Positions 43,601 to 56,300 are shown, numbered from the stretch's first letter. The stretch is 64,000 bases of DNA from Leptodactylus fallax (GCA_947044405.1 CAMRHE010000133.1:4295001-4359000), one strand, 5' to 3'. Made by a program: numbers and translations. The notes: generated by a model not told the origin, from the letters alone.

Positions 43601-46600
43601 TGTATATAGAGGATCCGTCCTCTCTCCTGTGTGGTGTAGTATATAGAGGATCCGTCCTCTCTCCTGTGTGGTGTAGTATATAGAGGATCTCTCCTCTCTC
43701 CTGTGCGGTGTAGTATATAGAGGATCTGTCCTGTGTGGTGTAGTATATAGAGGATCTGTCCTTTCTCCTGTGTGGTGTAGTATATAGAGGATCTGTCCTG
43801 TCTCCTGTGTGGTGTAGTATATAGAGGATCTGTCCTCTCTCCTGTGTGGTGTAGTATATAGAGGATCTGTCCTGTGTGGTGTAGTATATAGAGGATCTGT
43901 CCTGTGTGGTGTAGTATATAGAGGATCTGTCCTCTCTCCTGTGTGGTGTAGTATATAGAGGATCTGTCCTCTCTCCTGTGTGGTGTAGTATATAGAGGAT
44001 CTGTCCTCTCTCCTGTGCGGTGTAGTATATAGAGGATCTGTCCTTTCTCCTGTGTGGTGTAGTATATAGAGGATCTGTCCTGTCTCCTGTGTGGTGTAGT
44101 ATATAGAGGATCTGTCCTCTCTCCTGTGAGGTGTAGTATATAGAGGATCTGTCCTCTCTCCTGTGCGGTGTAGTATATAGAGGATCTGTCCTCTCTCCTG
44201 TGCGGTGTAGTATATAGAGGATCTGTCATCTCTCCTGTGTGGTGTAGTATATAGAGGATCTGTCCTCTCTCCTGTGTGGTGTAGTATATAGAGGATCTGT
44301 CCTCTCTCCTGTGCGGTGTAGTATATAGAGGATCTGTCCTCTCTCCTGTGTGGTGTAGTATATAGAGGATCTGTCCTCTCTCCTGTGCGGTGTAGTATAT
44401 AGAGGATCTGTCCTCTCTCCTGTGTGGTGTAGTATATAGAGGATCTGCCCTCCTGTGTGGTGTAGTATATAGAGGATCTGTCCTCTCTCCTGTGTGGTGT
44501 AGTATATAGAGGATCTGTCCTCTCTCCTGTGCGGTGTAGTATATAGAGGATCTGTCCTCTCTCCTGTGCGGTGTAGTATATAGAGGATCTGTCCTCTCTC
44601 CTGTGTGGTGTAGTATATAGAGGATCTGTCCTCTCTCCTGTGTGGTGTAGTATATAGAGGATCTGTCCTCTCTCCTGTGTGGTGTAGTATATAGAGGATC
44701 TGTCCTGTATGGTGTAGTATATAGAGGATCTGTCCTCTCTCCTGTGTGGTGTAGTATATAGAGGATCTGTCCTCTCTCCTGCGTGGTGTAGTATATAGAG
44801 GATCTGTCCTCTCTCCTGTGCGGTGTAGTATATAGAGGATCTGTCCTCTCTCCTGTGTGGTGTAGTATATAGAGGATCTGTCCTCTCTCCTGTGTGGTGT
44901 AGTATATAGAGGATCTGTCCTCTCTCCTGTGTGGTGTAGTATATAGAGGATCTATCCTCTCTCCTGTGCGGTGTAGTATATAGAGGATCTGTCCTCTCTC
45001 CTGTGTGGTGTAGTATATAGAGGATCTGTCCTCTCTCCTGCGTGGTGTAGTATATAGAGGATCTGTCCTCTCTCTCCTGTGTGGTGTAGTATATAGAGGA
45101 TCTCTCCTGTGTGTTGTAGTATATAGAGGATCTGTCCTCTCTCCTGTGTGGTGTAGTATATAGAGGATCTGTCCTGTGTGGTGTAGTATATAGAGGATCT
45201 GTCCTCTCTCCTGTGTGATGTAGTATATAGAGGATCTGTCCTGTGTGGTGTAGTATATAGAGGATCTGTCCTCTCTCCTGTGTGGTGCAGTATATAGAGG
45301 ATCTGTCCTCTCTCCTGTGTGGTGTAGTATATAGAGGATCTGTCCTCTCTCCTGTGTGGTGTAGTATATAGAGGATCTGTCCTCTCTCCTGTGTGGTGTA
45401 GTATATAGAGGATCTGTCCTGTGCGGTGTAGTATATAGAGGATCTGTCCTCTCTCCTGTGTAGTGTAGTATATAGAGGATCTGTCCTCTCTCCTGTGTGG
45501 TGTAGTATATAGAGGATCTGTCCTCTCTCCTGTGTGGTGTAGTATATAGAGGATCTGTCCTGTGTGGTGTAGTATATAGAGGATCTGCCTCCTCCTGTGT
45601 GGTGTAGTATATAGAGGATCTGTCCTGTGTGGTGTAGTATATAGAGGATCTGTCCTCTCTCCTGTGTGGTGTAGTATATAGAGGATCTGTCCTGTGTGGT
45701 GTAGTATATAGAGGATCTGTCCTCTCTCCTGTGTGGTGTAGTATATAGAGGATCTGTCCTCTCTCCTGTGTGGTGTAGTATATAGAGGATCTGTCCTCTC
45801 TCCTGTGTGGTGTAGTATATAGAGGATCTGTCCTCTCTCCTGTGCGGTGTAGTATATAGAGGATCTGTCCTGTGTGGTGTAGTATATAGAGGATCTGTCC
45901 TCTCTCCTGTGTGGTGTAGTATATAGAGGATCTGTCCTGTGTGGTGTAGTATATAGAGGATCTCTCCTGTGTGGTGTAGTATATAGAGGATCTGTCCTCT
46001 CTCCTGTGCGGTGTAGTATATAGAGGATCTGTCCTCTCTCCTGTGTGGTGTAGTATATAGAGGATCTGTCCTCTCTCTCCTGTGTGGTGTAGTATATAGA
46101 GGATTTGTCCTCTCTCCTGTGTGGTGTAGTATATAGAGGATCTGTCCTCTCTCCTGTGTGGTGTAGTATATAGAGGATCTGTCCTCTCTCCTGTGTGGTG
46201 TAGTATATAGAGGATCTCTCCTGTGTGGTGTAGTATATAGAGGATCTGTCCTGTGTGGTGTAGTATATAGAGGATCTCTCCTGTGTGGTGTAGTATATAG
46301 AGGATCTGTCCTCTCTCCTGTGTGGTGTAGTATATAGAGGATCTGTCCTCTCTCCTGTGTGGTGTAGTATATAGAGGATCTCTCCTGTGCGGTGTAGTAT
46401 ATAGAGGATCTGTCCTCTCTCCTGTGTGGTGTAGTATATAGAGGATCTGTCCCCTCTCCTGTGTGGTGTAGTATATAGAGGATCTGTCCTCTCTCCTGTG
46501 TGGTGTAGTATATAGAGGATCTGTCCTCTCTCCTGTGTGGTGTAGTATATAGAGGATCTGTCCTCTCTCCTGTGTGGTGTAGTATATAGAGGATCTGTCC

Positions 46601-49455
46601 TCTCTCCTGTGTGGTGTAGTATATAGAGGATCTGTCCTCTCTGCTGTGCGGTGTAGTATATAGAGGATCTGTCCTCTCTCCTGTGTGGTGTAGTATATAG
46701 AGGATCTGTCCTCTCTCCTGTGTGGTGTAGTATATAGAGGATCTGTCCTCTCTCCTGTGTGGTGTAGTATATATAGAGGATCTGTTCTCTCTCCTGTGTG
46801 GTGTAGTATATAGAGGATCTGTCCTCTCTCCTGTGTGGTGTAGTATATAGAGGATCTCTCCTGTGTGGTGTAGTATATAGAGGATCCGTCCTCTCTCCTG
46901 TGTGGTGTAGTATATAGAGGACTCTCTCCTGTGTGGTGTAGTATATAGAGGATCTGTCCTCTCTCCTGTGTGGTGTAGTATATAGAGGATCTGTCCTCTC
47001 TGCTGTGCGGTGTAGTATATAGTGGATCTGTCCCCTCTCCTGTGTGGTGTAGTATATAGAGGATCTGTCCTCTCTCCTGTGTGGTGTAGTATATAGAGGA
47101 TCTGTCCTCTCTCCTGTGTGGTGTAGTATATAGAGGATCTGTCCTCTCTACTGTGTGGTGTAGTATATAGAGGATCTGTCCTCTCTCCTGTGTGGTGTAG
47201 TATATAGAGGATCTCTCCTGTGTGGTGTAGTATATAGAGGACCTGTCCTGTGTGGTGTAGTATATAGAGGATCTGTCCTGTGTGGTGTAGTATATAGAGG
47301 ATCTGTCCTCTCTCCTGTGTGGTGTAGTATATAGAGGACCTGTCCTGTGTGGTGTAGTATATAGAGGATCTGTCCTGTGCAGTGTAGTATATAGAGGATC
47401 TGTCCCTGTGTGGTGTAGTATATAGAGGATCTGTCCTCTCTCCTGTGCGGTGTAGTATATAGAGGATCTGTCCTCTCTCCTGTGTGGTGTAGTATATAGA
47501 GGATCTGTCCTCTCTCCTGTGTGGTGTAGTATATAGAGGATCTGTCCTCTCTCCTGTGTGGTGTAGTATATAGAGGATCTGTCCTCTCTCCTGTGTGGTG
47601 TAGTATATAGAGGATCTGTCCTCTCTCTCCTGTGTGGTGTAGTATATAGAGGATCTGTCCTCTCTCCTGTGTGGTGTAGTATATAGAGGATCTGTCCTGT
47701 GTGGTGTAGTATATAGAGGATCTGTCCTGTGTGGTGTAGTATATAGAGGATCTGTCCTCTCTCCTGTGTGGTGTAGTATATAGAGGATCTGTCCTGTGTG
47801 GTGTAGTATATAGAGGATCTGTCCTCTCTCCTGTGTGGTGTAGTATATAGAGGATCTGTCCTCTCTCCTGTGTGGTGTAGTATATAGAGGATCTGTCCTG
47901 TGTGGTGTAGTATATAGAGGATCTGTCCTCTCTCCTGTGCGGTGTAGTATATAGAGGATCTCTCCTGTGTGGTGTAGTATATAGAGGATCTGTCCTCTCT
48001 CCTGTGTGGTGTAGTATATAGAGGATCTGTCCTCTCTCCTGTGCGGTGTAGTATATAGAGGACCTCTCTCCTGTGTGGTGTAGTATATAGAGGATCTGTC
48101 CTCTCTCCTGTGCGGTGTAGTATATAGAGGATCTGTCCTCTCTCCTGTGCGGTGTAGTATATAGAGGATCTGTCCTCTCTCCTGTGCGGTGTAGTATATA
48201 GAGGATCTGTCCTCTCTCCTGTGCGGTGTAGTATATAGAGGATCTGTCCTCTCTCCTGTGCGGTGTAGTATATAGAGGATCTGTCCTCTCTCCTGTGTGG
48301 TGTAGTATATAGAGGATCTGTCCTCTCTCCTGTGCGGTGTAGTATATAGAGGATCTGTCCTCTCTCCTGTGTGGTGTAGTATATAGAGGATCTGTCCTCT
48401 CTCCTGTGTGGTGTAGTATATAGAGGATCTGTCCTCTCTCCTGTGCGGTGTAGTATATAGAGGATCTGTCCTGTGTGGTGTAGTATATAGAGGATCTGCC
48501 TCCTGTGTGGTGTAGTATATAGAGGATCTGTCCTCTCTCCTGTGTGGTGTAGTATATAGAGGATCTGTTTCCTGTGTGGTGTAGTATATAGAGGATCTGT
48601 CCTCTCTCCGTGTGGTGTACCCCTGTGTGGTGTAGTATATAGAGGATCTGTCCTCTCTCCTGTGTGGTGTAGTATATAGAGGATCTGTCCTGTGTGGTGT
48701 AGTATATAGAGGATCTGTCCTCTCTCCTGTGCGGTGTAGTATATAGAGGATCTCTCCTGTGTGGTGTAGTATATAGAGGATCTGTCCTCTCTCCTGTGTG
48801 GTGTAGTATATAGAGGATCTGTCCTCTCCTGTGCGGTGTAGTATATAGAGGATCTCTCCTGTGTGGTGTAGTATATAGAGGATCTGTCCTCTCTCCTGTG
48901 CGGTGTAGTATATAGAGGATCTGTCCTCTCTCCTGTGCGGTGTAGTATATAGAGGATCTGTCCTCTCTCCTGTGCGGTGTAGTATATAGAGGATCTGTCC
49001 TCTCTCCTGTGCGGTGTAGTATATAGAGGATCTGTCCTCTCTCCTGTGCGGTGTAGTATATAGAGGATCTGTCCCTCTCTCCTGTGTGGTGTAGTATATA
49101 GAGGATCTGTCCTCTCTCCTGTGCGGTGTAGTATATAGAGGATCTGTCCTCTCTCCTGTGTGGTGTAGTATATAGAGGATCTGTCCTCTCTCCTGTGTGG
49201 TGTAGTATATAGAGGATCTGTCCTCTCTCCTGTGCGGTATAGTATATAGAGGATCTGTCCTGTGTGGTGTAGTATATAGAGGATCTGTCCTCTCTCCTGT
49301 GTGGTGTAGTATATAGAGGATCTGTCCCCTCCTGTGTGGTGTAGTATATAGAGGATCTGTCCCCTCTCCTGTGTGGTGTAGTATATAGAGGATCTGTCCT
49401 CTCCTGTGCGGTGTAGTATATAGAGGATCTGTCGGCTCTCGTGTAGTGTAGCACA
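40690..49455. repeat. 8.3-kb satellite of a 37-bp unit, roughly 230 copies
   Basis: The main array runs from 41,103; a diverged edge unit begins near 40,700, interrupted by the MITE above. The unit contains 'ctgtgtggtgtagtatatag' followed by 'aggatctgtcctctctc'. Two main lengths occur: 37 bp and a 30-bp form missing the final 'ctctctc'; 39-bp and other forms also appear. On the minus strand the unit has no stop in any phase, so frames of more than 2,300 codons stay open; this is a by-product, not a gene. The last units decay near 49,440 ('gtgtagtgtagcacagagc'). Assembly collapse or expansion is possible. Confidence 0.95.
40727..41101. mobile_element. 375-bp MITE with approximately 58-bp TIRs and TA duplication
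   Basis: The ends 'caggtacatctcaataaatt' and 'aatttattgagatgcacctg' are inverted repeats extending about 58 bp ('tgaaa...tttcagtaatt' inward). TA flanks both sides (40,725-40,726 and 41,102-41,103). The family resembles a nonautonomous Tc1/mariner-type element I recall from fish and frog genomes. Removing it rejoins 'gtgtgtagta' and 'tagaggaact', the sequence of a diverged 37-bp satellite unit. Confidence 0.85.
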
Positions 49456-49493
49456 GAGCAATGCTCCACTGGATGTCGAATGTTGACATTATA

Positions 49494-50799
49494 CAGTTGT
49501 GCTAAAAAGTTTACATTCCTTGGCAGATTTTTTGTTTTTTTTGGCCTTTTTTCAGAGAATATGAATGATAACGCAAAAACTTTTTCTCCACTCATGGTTA
49601 GCGTTTGGTTGAAGCCATTTATTGTCAAACTTCCGTGTTTTGTCTTTTTACAACCAAAAACATAAAAAATGACCCTGTTCAAAAGTTCCCATCCCCTGGT
49701 GATTTTGGCCTGATAACATGCCAAGAAACCAAACCACGGTCAGGTAGACCAACCAAAATTTCGGCCACAACTGCCCGGAAGTTTGTTCGGGATGTAAAGA
49801 AAAACCCCACACATAACATCAGCTGAAATACAGGACTCTCTGAAAACTATCGATGTGGCTGTTTCAAGATGCACAATAAGGAGGCACTTGAAGAAAAATG
49901 GGCTGCATGGTCGAGTTGCCAGAAGAAGCCATTACTGCGCAAATGCCACAAAGAATCTCGCCTTGAATATTCCAAACAGCACAGAGACAATACTGAAAAC
50001 TTCTGGAACAAGGTCATTTGGACTGATGAGACAAAAATCGAACTTTTTGGCCACAACCATAAACGTTACATTTGGAGAGGTGTCAGCAAGGCCTATGATG
50101 AAAGGAACACCATTCCTACGATAAAGCACGGAGGTGGATCACTGATGATGTGGGAATGTGTGAGCTTCAAAGGCGCAGGGAACTTGGTCAAAGTTGAAGG
50201 AAAGATGAATGCAGCGCGTTATCAGCAAATACTGGAGGCAAATTCATCAGCAAGGAAGCTGCGCATGGGACGTACTTGGACGTTCCAACATGACAACGAT
50301 CCAAAACACAAGGCCAAGTCGACCTGTCATTGGCTACAGCAGAAGAAAGTGAAGGTTCTGGAGTGGCCATCTCAGTCTCCTGACCTCAATATCATTGAGC
50401 CACTCTGGGGAGATCTCAAGCGCGCAGGACATGCAAGACAGCCCAGGAATTTACGGGAACTGGAGACCTTGTGCCAAGAAGAATGGGCAGTTTTACCATC
50501 TGAGAAAATAAAGAGCCTCATCCACAACTACCACAAAAGACTTCAAGCTGTCATTGATGTTAGAGGGGGCAATACACGGGATTAAGAACTGGGGGATGGG
50601 AACTTTTGAACAGGGTCATTTTGATGTTTTTGGTTGTCATTATGATTTAAAAAGAAAAAACACAGTCTGACAATAAATGGCTTCAACCAACCACTAACCA
50701 TGAGCGGAGAAAAGGTTTTTGTGTTATCATTCATATTCTCTGAAAAAAGGCCAAAAAAACAAAAAATCTGCCGGGTATGTAAACTTTTTAGCACAACTG
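49494..50799 (+). mobile_element. Tc1-like transposon with ~205-bp terminal inverted repeats
   Basis: TA flanks at 49,492-49,493 and 50,800-50,801. The ends are 'cagttgtgctaaaaagttta' and 'aactttttagcacaactg'; the inverted similarity extends about 205 bp ('gttcaaaagttcccatccc' against 'gggatgggaacttttgaac'), as in IR/DR-type Tc1 elements. Length is 1.3 kb, shorter than the usual 1.6 kb because the coding region has an internal N-terminal deletion. It sits about 40 bp beyond the edge of the 37-bp satellite. Confidence 0.92.
49720..50585 (+). pseudogene. Tc1-like transposase lacking its N-terminal helices
   Basis: The catalytic part is largely intact: WTDETKIELFG (first D at 50,025), QHDNDPKH (second D at 50,292) and NIIEPLW (E at 50,397), with 34 residues between second D and E (DD34E). 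The GRPTK linker is present at about 49,745, but the first DNA-binding helix-turn-helix expected upstream is missing, since the left terminal repeat begins directly there. Two compensating frameshifts lie between about 49,815 and 49,925. The protein could not bind its ends normally, so the copy is dead or mobilised only in trans. Confidence 0.85.
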
Positions 50800-50801
50800 T
50801 A

Positions 50802-51211
50802 TAGCATTGTTCGGCAACCCAGTTCCATAGAATGAAATGATAAGGGAAGCTCAGCTGTACAGGCTCCTTAGCAGATCTTAGCAAATCATTGTGTATCTTT
50901 TTATGATCCTGCAGACTTGGGTGAATTGGAGGCAATGAATATAAATACTGAATACCTGTAGAATGTGTGGACACAGATCCTGGGGTTGTTGTAAGGGAGT
51001 TTATGAACAGGCCATCCGCTGAGAAGATCGATGCTTTCCAACATACGGATATAATCAGGTCCTTCATGGGATTCGCTGCTCAGGAAAATGTTCAGAAAAT
51101 CCTGAGAAAAGAGGATAACGGATACTTAGCAGAAAATTTCACCAAATCAGGAGGACATGGAATCTGCTCAGATTTGTCTGGTGATGTCATAGGTGCAGAC
51201 TTCAATGCATC
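50802..51211. other. Unassigned flank between Tc1 and LINE
   Basis: No gene supported. It contains part of the locus into which the LINE inserted; the same sequence resumes after 57,466. Confidence 0.35.
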
Positions 51212-51226
51212 AAAGTCAAACCTGAG
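51212..51226. repeat. Left 15-bp LINE target-site duplication
   Basis: AAAGTCAAACCTGAG here is repeated exactly at 57,451-57,465, bracketing the LINE. Confidence 0.9.
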
Positions 51227-51323
51227 GGGCGTGGCCTGGACGCGCATGGAGTAGCACGCGCGCAGGTCCTTCTCCGCTCCTCCGCTCGCTACTGAGACCC
51301 GTGGACCCCTCAGCAAGCGCAGT

Positions 51324-52826
51324 ATGGGCAAGCGCTTACCGAGGAAGGTGGCCCCGGGCACCCCAGCGCCCGTGGAGAGGTCTGGGGGGGGCCACCCTGG
51401 ACGCCTTTCTGGCCCAGCGGCCTTCTCTACCGGGCCAGGCTGGGGGCGGCCATCTTGGATTTCCTCCGCTCTCCAGGCACAGGGGTCGCAGCGCAGCTTC
51501 TCTCCTCCCGCACTCCCCCTGTCAGCCAGCGGAGCGCCGCTTCAACAGAGATCCCTGTCGGCACCTGGGCAACCCAGAGTTTCCCCAGCACGAGTACTCC
51601 CACAGTCTCCTCACCCTGGGATGTCCCAGCAACTACATTCTGCTTCACCAGCACTCCTGGCAGAGCGGCATGAGAGGACCCCGGATGTTTCCAGCTTCTC
51701 AAGGAGTTCTGAGGTCAGTGGCTCTGCTCCCTCCTACACCGCTGATGAGTTGCAGCCTGTGGCCACAGAGCTGGTCTCTGTGGCCCCCCCAGCTACTATC
51801 TTCCCCCATCGCCCCCCCCTCCATGGCTCAGAGGGGGATGGCGTGGCGAGGGACGCTGGCGTAGGGGCTCCTCTGCCCCACACTCCCAAGGATTATGGCT
51901 CCCCCCCTCCAGTCCTGTACCCCCAGAGCTGCATTCCAGGCCCATCTTCAGCACCATCATCCATGGCGGACCTTCTTCCTCAACTTACTACTAAACAAGA
52001 CCTTAAAAGTATGGTTGCGGAAATCACAGCATCCTTCCGATCTGAAATTGCTACCCTCCGCACTGATTTACACTCCATTGCTAACCGAATGGACACGCTG
52101 GAGAATGACCATGACACTACCAGGGCCTATGTTGCCTCACTACATGATACTACCACTGAACAGGGTTCAGCTATACGGGACATGCAACGCCACTTGGAGG
52201 ATCTTGACAACAGGGGCCGGCGCAACAATATACGCATCAAGGGACTCCCAGAGGCTGACCAATCTGAGGATCTGCCTGTTCTGCTGGAGGCTGTCTTCAA
52301 CACTATACTGCAGGAGCCCCCGTCCCACAAAATTAAGTTTGATAGGGCACATCGAGCCCTTCGACCCAGAGGATCTTCCGCCACACCCCGTGATGTCATC
52401 TGCTGCCTCCACGACTTCACCCTTAAAGAGGCTATAATGAGCAAAGTGCGCAAACTCAAAGACTTCGAGTTTCAGGGAGCTCCACTACAATTCTATCAGG
52501 ATCTGTCGCTAATCACCCTCCAGAAACGCCGCCATCTCCGACCCCTCCTCCAGATTCTTCAGGAGCACCAAATTCCTTACCGGTGGGGATTTCCGTTTGC
52601 TCTCATTGCTCGTAGGGATGGTCGCTCCGCTACGCTTCGCTCCTTTGCGGATTTTCCTCTCTTCTGTGACCTATTGGATGTTCCCCTGCCGGATTTAACA
52701 GACTGGGAGCTATTCTCTCCACCCCCTCCCCCACCACCGGTTTGGCAACGATTGGAGCCCAGACGACGTCATGCATCCTCCGTGGTGGTGACCACTCGGA
52801 GGCCCCGGCTGGAGACTGATCCCTGA
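51324..52826 (+). CDS. LINE ORF1 protein (RNA-binding chaperone), intact frame
   Basis: A 500-codon open frame without stops, starting at the ATG at 51,324. It would bind the LINE RNA and form trimers in the cytoplasmic RNP. Residues 1-210 are proline- and serine-rich and probably disordered. Residues about 215-295 form a heptad-like coiled coil (LTTKQDLKSMVAEI, TLRTDLHSIANRMDTLE). Then come the RRM-like start RRNNIRIKGLPE (about 300), RAHRALRPRG (about 342) and the C-terminal block with QDLSLITLQKRRHLRPLLQ (about 393-411). This order matches the transposase_22 (L1 ORF1p) family. The last 40 residues are proline- then arginine-rich. The neighbouring ORF2 follows after 570 bp. Confidence 0.88.
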   Translation: MGKRLPRKVAPGTPAPVERSGGGHPGRLSGPAAFSTGPGWGRPSWISSALQAQGSQRSFSPPALPLSASGAPLQQRSLSAPGQPRVSPARVLPQSPHPGMSQQLHSASPALLAERHERTPDVSSFSRSSEVSGSAPSYTADELQPVATELVSVAPPATIFPHRPPLHGSEGDGVARDAGVGAPLPHTPKDYGSPPPVLYPQSCIPGPSSAPSSMADLLPQLTTKQDLKSMVAEITASFRSEIATLRTDLHSIANRMDTLENDHDTTRAYVASLHDTTTEQGSAIRDMQRHLEDLDNRGRRNNIRIKGLPEADQSEDLPVLLEAVFNTILQEPPSHKIKFDRAHRALRPRGSSATPRDVICCLHDFTLKEAIMSKVRKLKDFEFQGAPLQFYQDLSLITLQKRRHLRPLLQILQEHQIPYRWGFPFALIARRDGRSATLRSFADFPLFCDLLDVPLPDLTDWELFSPPPPPPPVWQRLEPRRRHASSVVVTTRRPRLETDP

Positions 52827-53396
52827 GGAGGCTGCCCCCCCCTTGAGACGTTCTCCCTTTTCTCGGTGGTGCTTTGGACTCTGCATGCCTTAATGTTATG
52901 TTTGTTTCTCTTTTTTTCTTTTTTTAGGTCTACGGGTCTCATCTATTATGCTTATTATTGGATTGTTTTAGCGGAGTGGGGCGGGGGTGGGGTTCCGGTG
53001 ACTCCCCTTCCTTCCTTCTTTTTACTGGTGGTTGGGGATCCACCGCCTCCCCTCCGACCTCCTGTCCACGCTCTCCCCCCTAAGGGGATACTTGGACTGT
53101 GCGGCCATTGATCCTGATTGGACCTCTGGCTGCCCTCATTGGTCCCCAGGCGAGTGACTTAGCCTCGCCCACAAAGTATTGTTTAACTGTTTTTATTTTT
53201 ACTTTGTCATTTATGATGTCTTTTGCCTCCCTCCCTCCCTCTCTTCCCCCCCCCCTCCCTGATCTAGAGACCCTGCCTCGACTTTGGGTTCCTGTTTGTG
53301 GATTGCCCTTTTGCCTCTCCGAGGGAAACTTGCCAGCGTCATGTGAGATGGGTGAGCTTATTGCAATCCGCCACTGTCCTCCAATCCTGGGTCCCA
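52827..53396 (+). other. LINE inter-ORF region
   Basis: Contains T-rich and C/T-rich runs ('cctccctccctccctctc'-like tract near 53,229). The 81-105-codon frames here have no family support. ORF2's ATG at 53,397 follows. Confidence 0.7.
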
Positions 53397-56300
53397 ATGG
53401 TTAGGTGCGTGACAATTAATGTCAAGGGCCTGGGTTCCAACATTAAAAGGCGCCATGTCCTTAGAGAACTCCGCTCCTTACGAGCGGATGTGGCGTTTCT
53501 TCAGGAGACTCATTTTGACCGCGCTGGTACTTTTGCCTTCGCTAAGCATTATTTTCCCGTAGCTTTTTCGGCCTTCCACAATCGACGCAGAGCTGGGGTG
53601 GCTATCCTTCTTTCTCGATCCTGCCCAATTACAGTGACGACTTCCCACATAGACCCAGGTGGCCGGTTTGTTATCTTGGAGGGGCTCCTTTATGGTGCCC
53701 CGATTGTTTTATGCAATGTCTATGCCCCCAATTCAGCACAGATCCCGTTCTTGCGCCGGGTATTCTCCCGTCTGCGCGCTCTCCCACCATCAGCTTGGCT
53801 GGTGGGGGGAGACTTTAACATGGTCTTCTCTGAACGGGCGGATCGTCTGGCGTTACCCCAGGGCCCAACCCCCCATAGGTTGGCCCAACTTGCAAGGCCC
53901 AACTGATCCGCGCCCACTCTTTGTATGACCTTTGGCGAGTGGACAATCCTACGGCGCGCTCCTACACCTTCTTTTCTCACCCTCATAACACTCACACCCG
54001 CATTGACTACTTCTTTGGAAATGCTCCCGCTCTTCGTTTGCTTAGGGACACGAACATTGGCCCTCTCACCTGGTCTGATCATGCCCCAGTCGTGGTTACC
54101 TTATCTACGACTCCAGTGCCTACTCGCCAATGTCATTGGCGTCTTAACGAAACACTGCTCAATTCGCCGACCTCCCTCGAGACCCTGCGCACACACTTGA
54201 TAGATTATTTTAGGGACAACTTAGGCTCGGTAGACTCTCTTGCCATTCTCTGGGAAGCCCATAAGGCGGTCATGAGAGGATGCTGTATCGCATTGGCTTC
54301 TAGGCTTAAAAGGGACAGACAGGTCCAGGAACAGCTACTCCAAGCCCGTATTCGGTCCCTTACGACGACTTTGGCAGCGCATCCATCCCTGGGGGTTCTT
54401 CGCCGTTTGGTCCTGGCCCGGGCGGACCTCTGTGATTTGGAGACCCGCCATGTGGAACGACTTCTCCTTTATACCCGTCAGAGGTTTTTTGAACGGGGTA
54501 ATAAATCTCATACCCTCCTGGCAGGAACCCTCAGGGATCATCGGGCCTCTTCCACACCACACTCTGTCCGTGACCCCGCGGGTACTCTTCAACATCACCC
54601 TGATGCTGTGGCGCTGGCGTTCCACTCTTACTACTCTAAGCTGTATGACTTACCCCCCCCACGAGCACTACTCCCTGGGGATGACTCAACACTACTGGAA
54701 GACTATTTAAAGGATTGTTGTCTCCCACGCCTTCCTCCTGAGGCCCTAACCTCCCTGAACACCCCCATCACCAGGGAGGAACTAGAAGGGGTCCTGAGGG
54801 ACCTCCCAAATGGGAAAGCCCCAGGCCCAGATGGGTTCACTTACAATTATTATAAGGTTTTCCAGGGTGAACTCTCTGCTCATCTATTGTCCCTCTTCAA
54901 TTCCTTCCTTTCAGGTTCCCCTATACCCCCGACTATGCTCTCTTCACTACTCACATTGGTCCCTAAACCGGGTAAGGACTTGCAGGATTGTGCTAACTAC
55001 CGACCGATTGCTTTGCTGAACACGGACCTGAAACTTTTCACCAAACTCTTAGCCAATAGACTGAATGCTTGGCTCCCTCTGCTTGTCCATAAGGACCAGG
55101 TGGGATTCATCCCCTGTCGTCAGGGTGGTGACAACACCAGGAGGACTGTGGATTTGGTGGAGGTGGCCAATCATTATTCTACCCCGGCCCTTCTCTTGAG
55201 CCTGGACGCTGAAAAGGCTTTTGACCGCATAAATTGGTCGTTTATGCATACTACGCTTAAGGCGTTCGGGCTTACGGGACCGTTTCTCACAGCTATCCAG
55301 GCCCTTTACTCCTTACCCTCAGCAGCAATTAAGCTTCCCCATGCATCTTCGCCCTTCTTCCCGATTCGAAATGGCACTAGGCAGGGTTGCCCCCTGTCAC
55401 CCATCATATTTGCCCTCTGCATTGCCCTCTGCATTGCTAGCGGCCAAGATTAGGCGAGACCCTAATATCAAGGGCATCATGGTCCAAGATAAGGAATTTA
55501 AGATATCTCTCTTTGCGGACGATGTACTCCTCACTCTCACCTCCCCTCATACTACCCTTCCAAACTTGCTGCGCTCGCTAGAGACCTATGGTGATCTCTC
55601 AGGGTATAAGGTGAACCCCGCGAAGACTGAGGCACTCCCACTTAACATCCCACGGGACCTTCTCCTTCTCCTCCGCAGTAATTACGATTTCCAGTGGCGG
55701 GAGTCCTCTATCCGCTACCTGGGAGTCCATATATCCACCTCCTATGCGACCCTCTACTCGGCAAACTACCCGCGGTTGTTTTGTGAGCTAAGAGCCCTAT
55801 TGGACAAATGGCAACCCTTGCCTATCTCCCTTTTGGGGAGAATTGCTGCGGTCAAGATGACTCTCCTCCCGAAGCTACTGTATTTTTTCGAGACGCTCCC
55901 AGTCGCGATACCTCGGGGAGAATTACGGAACCTACAGAAAGCTATCTTCCAGTTTATCTGGAAAGCAAAACGACACCGAATACCTAGATCTGTTATGCTG
56001 GCGGATAGGGGGTCTGGGGGTATGGCTGTCCCACATCTGTTACATTATTACTGGGCGGCCCACTTACGCCATATCCCATTCTGGGCGGCTATGCCAGCAT
56101 ACACCAGATGGGTGCAGATAGAGAAGCTATGGCTGGCACCCATGCATCCTAACGCGCTTCTGTGGGTCAGCTCCCCCCCCCACCCCCCCTGCCTCGTACC
56201 TGTTGGGCCCCATTCGGTTTACTAGATCTATCTGGTCTACCTGTTGTGCTAGATTCTCCCTGATGTCCCCGCGCTCATCTATGGTCTCCATACTATACAA

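Noticed and set aside
42427..49489. Minus-strand open frames of 2,344 and 2,351 codons
   Set aside because: They are the 37-bp satellite read in rotating phase; the repeated 37-residue pattern follows from a stop-free unit whose length is not a multiple of three.
47148..49724. 858-codon minus-strand frame with a non-repeat start
   Set aside because: Its first residues come from the Tc1 terminal repeat, read through into satellite; no gene structure.
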